Of a DNA stretch of 27,442 bases, positions 1 through 7,192 are shown piece after piece (position 1 is the stretch's first letter; every line of letters starts with the position of its first letter). A program made the position numbers and the translations under genes. This stretch comes from a virus. The notes beneath the pieces were generated by a model. That model did not search any database and had not been told where the DNA came from. It saw only the letters and a list, made by a program, of their open reading frames with translations. The stretch spans positions 1 through 27,442 of IMG/VR virus record IMGVR_UViG_3300032116_001086. The stretch is one strand, 5' to 3'.

Positions 1-2
1 TC

Positions 3-122
3 AACATCGAGGACGAAGACGTTCTCGTGGCTCTGTTCGAGCGCGTTGAGACTGAGTGCATGGAGTGGCGCAAGGAGCTCTCAGAGCGAGCGGCTAAGGC
101 TCGAGAAGAGTTGGGAAAATAG
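3..122 (+). CDS. Tail assembly chaperone, C-terminal end (partial at 5' edge)
   Basis: This is the last 39 codons of a gene that begins before the window; it ends at TAG 120-122. The visible residues are acidic and helical (NIEDEDVLVALFERVE ... ARAEEL-type end, finishing EELGK). The position fits the lambda G-type chaperone. It lies directly upstream of the presumed tape measure and is followed in the -1 frame by a second open frame with no start of its own. The last sense codons, GGA AAA, lie in a GGGAAAA slippery heptamer. Most ribosomes would stop at the TAG and make the short chaperone; a minority would slip into the downstream frame. The role rests on position and the frameshift layout, because too little protein is visible to recognise a family. 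Confidence 0.7.
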   Translation, partial: NIEDEDVLVALFERVETECMEWRKELSERAAKAREELGK

Positions 123-144
123 AGGCCGACTTAGGGTCGGCTTT
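113..144 (+). promoter_or_regulatory. Programmed -1 ribosomal frameshift site with downstream hairpin
   Basis: The heptamer G GGA AAA (113-119) matches the X XXY YYZ slippery pattern in the zero frame and is followed at once by TAG (120-122). Five bases further on, GCCGAC (125-130) pairs perfectly with GTCGGC (136-141) around a TTAGG loop. A123-T143 and G124-T142 can lengthen the stem, and G122-T144 possibly does too. The -1 frame is open from base 98 through the stop at 563-565. Slippery site, short spacer and stem is the known arrangement for the tail-assembly chaperone pair of tailed phages (lambda G/GT uses GGGAAAG). The frame relation (0 mod 3 into 2 mod 3) is exactly -1. Confidence 0.85.
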
Positions 145-565
145 CAGCGATATAGACGACATAGTAGAGCACATAGCAAGAGAACCACTGGACAACGCAG
201 CATCTCAGATGCGGTTTCTGATGTCTTGGTGGTCTAAGACATACTCGAGACCTCTCAAAGACCCGCTCCTGCAAGAGTACACGCTCGAAGAGCTCTACTA
301 CGAGTATAGGGATCGAATAGAGCGAGAGAAAGCCGCTATAGAAGCAGCAGAGGAAAAAGCTGATAATATAGAGCAAGAGAAGATCGATGAGACTCTTGCC
401 TGGGCAGAGGCTGAAGAAAAAGCAGAACGTGAAGGAAAGACCGACTCCAACGGCAACACGTGGATGCCGTCTGAGGAGGACAAGGCCTGGATGGAAAAAG
501 AGCTTCAGCTGGCTAAACAAGAGTTCGGCGATGACTTCGGCGAGGACATCAGCGAAGAGTTTTAA
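119..565 (+). CDS. Tail assembly chaperone, frameshifted extension (T-like)
   Basis: This is the second chaperone frame, read after the -1 slip. The joint reads EELGK then IEADLGSAFSDIDDIVEHIA, and the frame runs without a stop to base 565, giving about 148 residues. The first internal ATG at 209 has no Shine-Dalgarno sequence, so independent translation is unlikely. The region around residues 30-60 (MSWWSKTYSRPLKDPLL, then YTLEELYYEY) has the Trp/Tyr-rich pattern common in phage tail chaperone C-terminal parts. The rest is a highly charged Glu/Lys/Ala helix ending in an acidic tail. In known systems the fused protein binds both the tape measure and tail tube subunits. It stops two bases before the tape-measure gene, so the two are probably coupled. 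Confidence 0.75.
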   Translation: MEADLGSAFSDIDDIVEHIAREPLDNAASQMRFLMSWWSKTYSRPLKDPLLQEYTLEELYYEYRDRIEREKAAIEAAEEKADNIEQEKIDETLAWAEAEEKAEREGKTDSNGNTWMPSEEDKAWMEKELQLAKQEFGDDFGEDISEEF

Positions 566-567
566 AC

Positions 568-3513
568 ATGGCCAACGACAACGACAACCGCCCAAAGAAC
601 CCTATCCTCTCCAGGGAGCCGAACTCTCTGGACAAGATAGGGTCCCGCGACTACACCAAATCACATCTCTCAGACATAGCAATGATGGAGCGACGCGCTT
701 CGATCGAGACGGTCGAGATGCGTCGCCTTCAGCAACGTATGGCAGACATCGATCGCATACGCCAGGAAAACGCCCGACGTGCGGCGAATGTTCTGGCTGG
801 GATGTCGATGCCAACCGAGCAGATGTTTCGCGAAGCCGGCGTTAGATCAGAGGTCGCGAGCGAGATCATGACGAAGATGTCTGGTGCGCCGAACCAGATC
901 GCGTCTGCTTACACGACTGCAGTTGGCCAATTTGATGTCAAGCTTTCTGGCAGACGATCTCAGTACGAAGAGCAGCACTACAAGCTCAAAGAGCTCGCGC
1001 AAGTGAACGCAGCAAGACTGTTCGCAGGAAGGGTGATCAGCGTCGCTGGATCCGAAGCTGGATTTAAGACACTGGGGCGCGATCCTAACGTTATGGCTGA
1101 GGCTGAGCGCTACGCAGGCGTGGCATCAGACGTTCAGCTGATGAGGGGCTACGAGCGCACGCGCACAGCTCGACACCGTGCAGGCATAGAGCTAGAGCAA
1201 GCGGCTCAACTCATATCGACTCCTGGCGGCCAAGAAGAGTATCTCAATCGTGCTCAGATCTTCGAAGAGAAGCGAAGAAAAGAAGCCGCACTTCAGCAGG
1301 CCATGGGGCTTCAGAACAGAAGAGGCATCAGCGTCTCAGGCATGCAAGAATCTGGTGCTAGGATACAGGCTGCGATACTAGAAGAACAGCGACAAAGCGC
1401 ACTAAGTCAGCGCGTTTCATCTGGTGCCACCGGATCGCTCAGACAGGAATCAGCGGAGTTAAAGAACAGAGAGCAAGAGTTCCTGAAGACACTCGCTGCG
1501 CTCAACGAAGAGTTCAAGCGCACCGGCGACGTCTCAAAAGATATGCGCGAGGCCTTCAGCGCAAACAAAGATGCGCTCAAGGAACAGAAAGATCTCGTAG
1601 ACGAGATGAAGCGCCAAGGCGGAGGCGGAGGCGGAAGACTTGGCCGCATGATGATGGGAATAGACATAGCGAGACAGGTTGTAGGCGTAGCTTCTTACGC
1701 CGGCGTCGGTGCAGACGTAGAGCAGATGAACGTTAGGCTCGGCGCCGCGCAGTTCGCCAACCAGCGATACACTGATCAGTACGCTGCGTCTCAGGGCGAT
1801 ATGGCTGCTCTAAGGAGAGCTATGACCCGACAGCAAGACGCAGCCGCTGCTTTCGGTAGAGCCTACGGAAACAGAGCAGTCACCGCAGCAGGAGCAGACG
1901 TAGGCTTAGACGTGGCATCGGCGGGATTAAAGGGTTTCGCTATGTACGCGTCCGGCGGACTGCTTGCCCCTGTGCTTGGAGCAAGCACGGCAGGAGACAT
2001 CGCGTCTGCTACCACAGGCGCCACAAGGATAGGAAAAGGCATCACGTTCGGTCAGCAGCAGCAGCTGTCTGCTCAGCAGTACCAACAGCTCATGGACACC
2101 GTCAACCAGGTCCCTGACGTCACCAGACAAAGGTTCGTAGACTATCGAATGTCTGCTTATCAGTCGATGATGGGCGCTGGATCTGCTTTCTCTGGAATGT
2201 ACGGAGGCGCAACCTCTCAGAAAGCAATAGAGACACTAGCGGGTCAGGGTCTGACACCAGAAGAAGGCGCCGCGCTGTACGGTGTCGGTGCAAGAGCCAT
2301 CGGTGCTCAGTTTACCAGAGCCGGTGCTGGAACGCAATTGTCTACAGTATCTAGAGCCGGTCAGCTTCAGTCGCTCGGCGTCATGAGCGCTCAAGAGTAC
2401 ATGGGCAGAATAGGCCAGATGGCACAGACAGGCGGCGGTCAAAAAGACGTAGAAGACGTTCTCGCGGCCGCAGTTGCTCGAGGAGTCGACGACGCGAAGT
2501 CTTTGAGCGGCATGTTCGAGTCAGTTCAAGCTTTGTCTAGAGACGCCGCATCAAAAGGCGTAGGCGTTGCACCTATCGTCGGCGCTCAGATGGCGTTCGG
2601 CATGCAACAACTAAAAGATCTTCCTAGAGACGAGATGCTGAAGCAGGCACAGGTTATGTCTGGTCTAGGCAGACTGTCGCAGATGGCCACTACAACGGGA
2701 ATAGACTTTGCCACGATGTCGGCCATGGCAGGACTTGGCAGGATTTCGCCTGGTTTGTCGAAAGATCCGTTAGGAAGAGCGGCTATTCTATCTACTCCGA
2801 TAGAAGTTATGCGAACTCAGATGAGAGAACTTTCTAAGTACGAGGGAAAAGAGGTTCCTGCTGGTGTACTTGCTGGACTACAGGCGCCTTCGGCTTTCGT
2901 TAATGAAAAAGGCGTATATGATCCTGAGATCACAAAAAAGATAATAGCAGAAAGACTTACCTCACAGATCGCAGGCAGAGCTGCGGGCTTAATATCTCCA
3001 GAGCAGTTGTCTAAAATAAGTCAAGCAATAACTTCAGGCAAGGGCATTGAGTCTTTAGATAAAGAAACTATAAAAACTATAAGAAATGTATACGGTGCTG
3101 GTGCTGCTGAGTTTATGGCATTCGGCGGCGAAGGCGAAGGTGTAGAAAGAAAAGGTCTAGGTCCTCTCACTGGCGGAGCAGAGTCTGCTAGACGCATGAG
3201 AGAGTCTCAAGCTAGAGGTCAGACCAGTCAGATAGTAGACGCTGGACGACTTGCTGGCGGCATGGATAAACTCGCCGACGCGATATCGACTCAGATGGAG
3301 AGTGTCGTCACCAGCATGAACGCTTTGACGGCAGCGACCGAAAGCGCTAAGGCAGCCGAAGCCATGAAGCTTGATGCCAGTGGATTCGATGCAAGTGTAG
3401 GCAAGTTCGATATCGCCGTAGATAAGCTGGTCACGGCGATAACGCCGATGCTTTCCGGCAGCATGCCTGTGGATCAGAGATTCCTTGACAGAACAAAAGT
3501 GCAAGGTAAATAA
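568..3513 (+). CDS. Tape measure protein (probable)
   Basis: This 981-residue protein starts at ATG 568, two bases after the chaperone stop, with a weak GAAGAG upstream. Residues 1-350 are charged, rich in Ala, Gln, Arg and Glu, and likely coiled-coil (for example LEEQRQSALSQRV). A run of six glycines near residue 351 forms a hinge. Residues 360-700 are rich in Ala and Gly with hydrophobic stretches (around 430-480), followed by more helical, Gln/Met-rich sequence. Length, composition and position directly after the frameshifted chaperones are the grounds for the call; no enzymatic domain is visible. At roughly 1.5 angstrom per residue, a rule known for other phages, it would imply a tail near 150 nm. 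Bases 2820-3130 use more A/T than the rest of the gene. Confidence 0.75.
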   Translation: MANDNDNRPKNPILSREPNSLDKIGSRDYTKSHLSDIAMMERRASIETVEMRRLQQRMADIDRIRQENARRAANVLAGMSMPTEQMFREAGVRSEVASEIMTKMSGAPNQIASAYTTAVGQFDVKLSGRRSQYEEQHYKLKELAQVNAARLFAGRVISVAGSEAGFKTLGRDPNVMAEAERYAGVASDVQLMRGYERTRTARHRAGIELEQAAQLISTPGGQEEYLNRAQIFEEKRRKEAALQQAMGLQNRRGISVSGMQESGARIQAAILEEQRQSALSQRVSSGATGSLRQESAELKNREQEFLKTLAALNEEFKRTGDVSKDMREAFSANKDALKEQKDLVDEMKRQGGGGGGRLGRMMMGIDIARQVVGVASYAGVGADVEQMNVRLGAAQFANQRYTDQYAASQGDMAALRRAMTRQQDAAAAFGRAYGNRAVTAAGADVGLDVASAGLKGFAMYASGGLLAPVLGASTAGDIASATTGATRIGKGITFGQQQQLSAQQYQQLMDTVNQVPDVTRQRFVDYRMSAYQSMMGAGSAFSGMYGGATSQKAIETLAGQGLTPEEGAALYGVGARAIGAQFTRAGAGTQLSTVSRAGQLQSLGVMSAQEYMGRIGQMAQTGGGQKDVEDVLAAAVARGVDDAKSLSGMFESVQALSRDAASKGVGVAPIVGAQMAFGMQQLKDLPRDEMLKQAQVMSGLGRLSQMATTTGIDFATMSAMAGLGRISPGLSKDPLGRAAILSTPIEVMRTQMRELSKYEGKEVPAGVLAGLQAPSAFVNEKGVYDPEITKKIIAERLTSQIAGRAAGLISPEQLSKISQAITSGKGIESLDKETIKTIRNVYGAGAAEFMAFGGEGEGVERKGLGPLTGGAESARRMRESQARGQTSQIVDAGRLAGGMDKLADAISTQMESVVTSMNALTAATESAKAAEAMKLDASGFDASVGKFDIAVDKLVTAITPMLSGSMPVDQRFLDRTKVQGK

Positions 3514-3524
3514 GGCGGCACAAA

Positions 3525-5204
3525 GTGGCGACGATAAAAAACCCTACAGCTGGAATAGTGGTCTACAACTACAAGGATCGAAGTGGCGCCAGCGCCATAT
3601 CGTCGCAAGACGTAGAAAAGATCTACATCACAAAATCTATAGTGTCTATATCGACGTCCAAGAACAAAGCAAGCCCATCTGGCAGGTTTGAGATATCGCT
3701 CGCCCCCACTAAAAACTGGGTATCGCTCATATCTTTAGGCAGCTGGATCGAGATTCACATGTCACCCAGGCCTATATCCCAGAAAGATCTAGACTCATCG
3801 TCCATAGAGACACTTAAGATGATAGGCATGATAGACTCTGTGAGAGTAGGCGTGTCAGTAGATCAGAGCACTGGTGCCAGAAACACGACGTACACGCTTG
3901 TGGGAAGAGACTGGGGCGCTGCTCTAGAATCCTGCATCTACATAGACTCTGCGGTAACAAACAGAACAGATTCAGTTCTGCAGAATGCGCTTAGATTAGG
4001 TTTTGAAGATCTTTTCGTTTCGCTCACCAAAGACGCATTCGAGGCAAAGACCTCTACGCTAAATCTGGTAGAGAAGATCAGAAACTACTGGGGCGTTGCT
4101 TCTGCAGCAAGTAGGAACAAGGAGCTTCTTAGGTTTGCTCCCATATCGGAGTTCATACTCCCTAAAGAGCTCTACAATAAAATTGCTAAAGGATCGAAGT
4201 CTACCCTAGCATCTTCAATAAACATAGTCGCAGGAAAACTCGTCGGAAAAGACCGATACTCGTCTGCTGAAATAGAGTCCGTTGGTTTTGTCGATCCTTC
4301 CCGCTTGATCGGCACAAACTCTGTGTGGCAGTTGATGTCTGTGCACTGCAACGACGTGGTCAACGAGCTGGTGGCAGATCTTAGGTGGGAGTCAGAAAAA
4401 GGAAAGCCGCAGTTTGCTCTGTACAAGAGAGTCAAGCCGTTCTGGCTGCCAGGTCAGGCTTCTGCAGAGGGAGAAGGCGATCCTAAAATCATATCAAGTT
4501 TCTTTAATGTAAGAAAAGTGGGCATAAGTAAAAGCTCTGTGCTAGCAGTAGAAGCAGGAGACAATGCTGAGGACGTGGTCAACTTCATAGAGATAATGCC
4601 GCAGTTTCCTTCCGGTACTCTTGTTGGTCAAGACGGAGGTCAGTCTCTGCTTGCAGACGCCAAGACCAAAAGCTCCACAAAGCCCGATCCTGCATCTTTT
4701 GCCAGATACGGCGTTAAGCCTTTGTTTTTCTCAACGATCTTCTTTCCTCCAGATGGAAGCGGAGCAGGGGCGTACTATCTTCTTACAAACTGGCTTCCTG
4801 TGCTTCGCAGATGGTTCTTTGACTGCCACAAGATGCTGAATGGAACCATAACCATACTTGGTCAGGCCAACTACATAGGCGTAGGCGACAACATCCTAAT
4901 AGACTCTGAGGTTTTCGGCGATCTCAACTACACTAAAGAACAAGACGCAACCAAGAAAACAAGCGCAGATTTCAAGGTGCTTGCCCATGTTCAGTCTGTG
5001 TCTCACAGGTTCTCTTACATGGAAAATGGTTCAAGATCCTTTATAACGACGGTCAATTTTGTACGCGGAATAGTCACAGACAGTAAGGCAGAGAAACTTC
5101 TTGGTCCAGGCTCTTTTGGCGTATCGACTAGATCAACAGACGTTCCGGCCGACAAGAAGAATTCAACTAAAACTACTTACTTAGACGCCAACAGAGGGCA
5201 ATAA
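3525..5204 (+). CDS. Baseplate hub protein (gp27/gpD-like)
   Basis: The protein has 559 residues. The start is GTG 3525, supported by AAGGCGG seven bases upstream; no ATG is better placed. The N-terminal third has the layout of hub beta-barrel proteins: GRFEISLAP, then a segment giving a sheet and 'G.WIEIHMSP', then MIGMIDSVRV, a linker, and TYTLVGRDWGAALES. The next 400 residues are mixed alpha/beta, with no catalytic motif I recognise. Its neighbour downstream is the spike, which sits on the hub trimer in T4, Mu and P2. The family call is from pattern and gene order. It could also be a more distant hub-type protein, but a baseplate role is fairly safe. Ile is coded mainly by ATA here, unlike in the later genes. 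Confidence 0.65.
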   Translation: MATIKNPTAGIVVYNYKDRSGASAISSQDVEKIYITKSIVSISTSKNKASPSGRFEISLAPTKNWVSLISLGSWIEIHMSPRPISQKDLDSSSIETLKMIGMIDSVRVGVSVDQSTGARNTTYTLVGRDWGAALESCIYIDSAVTNRTDSVLQNALRLGFEDLFVSLTKDAFEAKTSTLNLVEKIRNYWGVASAASRNKELLRFAPISEFILPKELYNKIAKGSKSTLASSINIVAGKLVGKDRYSSAEIESVGFVDPSRLIGTNSVWQLMSVHCNDVVNELVADLRWESEKGKPQFALYKRVKPFWLPGQASAEGEGDPKIISSFFNVRKVGISKSSVLAVEAGDNAEDVVNFIEIMPQFPSGTLVGQDGGQSLLADAKTKSSTKPDPASFARYGVKPLFFSTIFFPPDGSGAGAYYLLTNWLPVLRRWFFDCHKMLNGTITILGQANYIGVGDNILIDSEVFGDLNYTKEQDATKKTSADFKVLAHVQSVSHRFSYMENGSRSFITTVNFVRGIVTDSKAEKLLGPGSFGVSTRSTDVPADKKNSTKTTYLDANRGQ

Positions 5205-6187
5205 TGATAATACGAGATTCGTCTTTGTATGGTAGTCCTCAGGCGCAGTCTGTGAGTGTCATAGGCGCAGACGTCAGGATCGGGATAGTAAGAACGGCAA
5301 AGTACGACAGCAAGTACGACACTACCTTGTACGCAGTAGAAGTCCAGCACATCGGCCTAAAGTACGTGCTGAACTGTAAAGTCATGAGCAAGTTCGGCGA
5401 CGCGTACAACTACGAAGAATGGGGCATGAGGACGTGGGACTACAAGACCAAAGACCCAATTCCTAGATCCTATGCCAACAGGGTCGGCGAGATAGTGGCC
5501 GTGACGCACATCAACGGCTCGCCTAACGAAGGCCTCATAATAGGCGCCATAAAACATCCAGCGCACAAGACCAAGATAAAGTCAGGCGTTGCCTACGCGT
5601 CAGAGTACAACGGGCTCGAAACTACCATCTCAGACAAAGGCGCTTACAAGATCAAGTTTAAAGGAACACCGACGACCGTTCCTGATCTGAAGTCAGTGAG
5701 CGGCGGTAAGTCTGTCCCTGCGGCCAAGTACGACGATAAGATAGCAGGATCCTACTTTGCCTTCGACGACAAGGGCTCATACGAGGTCTCAGACGGAGCC
5801 GATAAGCCGCAGTCCATAAAGATCGACAAGTCTGCCAAAACATTGACGATAAAGTCTGGTGACGTCACCGTAACGATCAAGCAGGACGATAAGTCCATAT
5901 CGACCGTGTCGTCTGTGTTGACTATAGCAGCGGACAAATCCGCCACGATAAAGTCGCCCGAGTTCTCGGTGGACGCCAGCAAATCAGTGAAGATCAAAGG
6001 CAGCAAGATCGCCATAGGATCCAGCGGCGTAGAGCTGCTAGACAGCATCATAAAGATGATCGACGCCGTAGGAACGCTTGTGGTGAGCTCGCCGGTTGGG
6101 CCATGCTCGCCGGTGAAGTCTGCTCCTACTTGGGCCCAGATCGAGGCCATCAAGAGTAAACTTTCCTCTATAAAAGGCAGCTTATAG
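5204..6187 (+). CDS. Baseplate central spike (gpV/gp5-like)
   Basis: This 327-residue protein starts at ATG 5204, sharing one base with the hub stop (TAATG). AGAGGG lies just upstream, so translation is coupled to the hub gene. Residues about 10-120 look like the OB fold of spike proteins, with conserved-type stretches such as RVGEIVAVTHINGSPNEGL and IIGAIKHPAHK. Residues about 195-275 are a run of short repeats rich in Lys, Ser, Ile and Val (TLTIKSGDVTVTIKQDD, SATIKSPEFSV, SVKIKGSKIAIGS), which fits an intertwined trimeric beta-helix. A helix (LLDSIIKMIDAVGTL) and a GPCSP-containing tail close the protein. The spike pierces the outer membrane or cell envelope during contraction. I see no His-x-His metal site at the end and no lysozyme domain. 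Confidence 0.75.
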   Translation: MIIRDSSLYGSPQAQSVSVIGADVRIGIVRTAKYDSKYDTTLYAVEVQHIGLKYVLNCKVMSKFGDAYNYEEWGMRTWDYKTKDPIPRSYANRVGEIVAVTHINGSPNEGLIIGAIKHPAHKTKIKSGVAYASEYNGLETTISDKGAYKIKFKGTPTTVPDLKSVSGGKSVPAAKYDDKIAGSYFAFDDKGSYEVSDGADKPQSIKIDKSAKTLTIKSGDVTVTIKQDDKSISTVSSVLTIAADKSATIKSPEFSVDASKSVKIKGSKIAIGSSGVELLDSIIKMIDAVGTLVVSSPVGPCSPVKSAPTWAQIEAIKSKLSSIKGSL

Positions 6188-6220
6188 TCTTTCATGTTAT
6201 CATTATAGCTGGGGGTTAGT

Positions 6221-7192
6221 ATGGGTCTTTTAGATAAAGTAAAAACTGCACTCGGCGCAGCCGCAAGCGGTATGGCCTCGCCCAGGTCGTCTTCCAGCAA
6301 GAACACAGAAGACGCCTATACTGCTTTAGTGAAAACGTTTTATTCTCCAGACTACACTCAGAACTCTAACTGGCTGAAGTCTACGCCGTACGCGTTCAAG
6401 GCAAAGGTGGACGACGGCCCGTACACGACCTTCTTCCTTCCGATAAGCCCACAAAACTTAACGATATCAACATACTTTGCCACAAACACTATCGCCACGC
6501 TGTACGGTACGGTCGAGGAGCACTCTGAGCAGCGCTACTTCGACATCGCCATACAAGGCACCACAGGCTTCGCTCCTTCGTACTACGACAAGAACCCGTT
6601 GACTCCGTCCGCAGGCCGCGAGTCCTTCAGCTCAAGCGCTTTCATAAAGTCTGACGTCTTGGGCGGATTTGCCTCTGGTCTAATAGGCAAGATCAACAAG
6701 GCCGTAAACCAGGCCACGGCGGTCGTCAACGCGGTAAAAGGAAACAACAAGGGTCCTTTCGAGTCCGGCTTGAGCATAGAGAAAAGCGGGTACGCGGCGT
6801 TCCACAACCTCTACCGGTTCCTGCTGGCGCACAAAAAGTACGCAGCAAGCGGAAAGATGAGATCGCCGTCCGACGAGAAGCTGGACGCGAAGTCCAGCAA
6901 CCAGACGCCGCTGTACTTCATCAACTTCAAGGACAACAACCAGTACTCGTGCGTCGTTCAGAGATTCACGCTCGAGCGAACGGCAGAGAACCCTATGCTC
7001 TACAACTACAGCATACAGCTTAGAGCATACAATCTCAGCCCTATACTGAGCGGCTCTTTTACGGCAAACGACGAAAGACTCAAGATGCTCGGTCTTCAAG
7101 AGTCTGCACCGTCTGCTGCTGCAAGGTTCAGCGACACTGTGAGCAACGCGAAGGGCGCATTAAACACACTCAAAAGCATACGTGGTAGGTGA
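6221..7192 (+). CDS. Baseplate or tail-tube adaptor structural protein
   Basis: The protein has 323 residues. ATG 6221 is preceded by GGGGGTTA at a usable distance and by a 33-base gap after the spike gene. After a Ser/Ala-rich N-terminus, residues 60-115 contain TFFLPISPQNLTIST and LYGTVEEHSEQRYFDIAIQG, a pattern I associate with phage tail proteins that join the tube to the baseplate. A second beta-rich part near residues 245-290 has PLYFINFKDNNQYSCVVQRF and ENPMLYNYSIQLRAYNL. A low-complexity Ala/Val/Asn segment lies between them. It sits between the V-like spike and the W-like gene. I cannot name the family; T4 gp48/gp54-like or Mu gp43-like roles are possible but unproven. Confidence 0.55.
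   Translation: MGLLDKVKTALGAAASGMASPRSSSSKNTEDAYTALVKTFYSPDYTQNSNWLKSTPYAFKAKVDDGPYTTFFLPISPQNLTISTYFATNTIATLYGTVEEHSEQRYFDIAIQGTTGFAPSYYDKNPLTPSAGRESFSSSAFIKSDVLGGFASGLIGKINKAVNQATAVVNAVKGNNKGPFESGLSIEKSGYAAFHNLYRFLLAHKKYAASGKMRSPSDEKLDAKSSNQTPLYFINFKDNNQYSCVVQRFTLERTAENPMLYNYSIQLRAYNLSPILSGSFTANDERLKMLGLQESAPSAAARFSDTVSNAKGALNTLKSIRGR

Noticed and set aside
122-144. Hairpin after the first stop codon as a transcription terminator
   Set aside because: No T-run follows, and the stem lies inside the open -1 frame right after a slippery heptamer, so a frameshift stimulator explains it better.
209-565. Independent gene starting at ATG 209
   Set aside because: No ribosome binding site lies before this ATG, and the frame is open upstream to base 98, joining the first chaperone by a -1 slip.
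131-595. 154-codon open frame on the minus strand
   Set aside because: It lies opposite the chaperone frame, has Cys/Leu/Phe-rich composition typical of an antisense shadow, and no Shine-Dalgarno sequence or neighbour supports it.
6188-6220. TTATCATTATAG as a promoter before the adaptor gene
   Set aside because: It is only a loose -10 match without a -35, in a 33-base gap; too weak to call.
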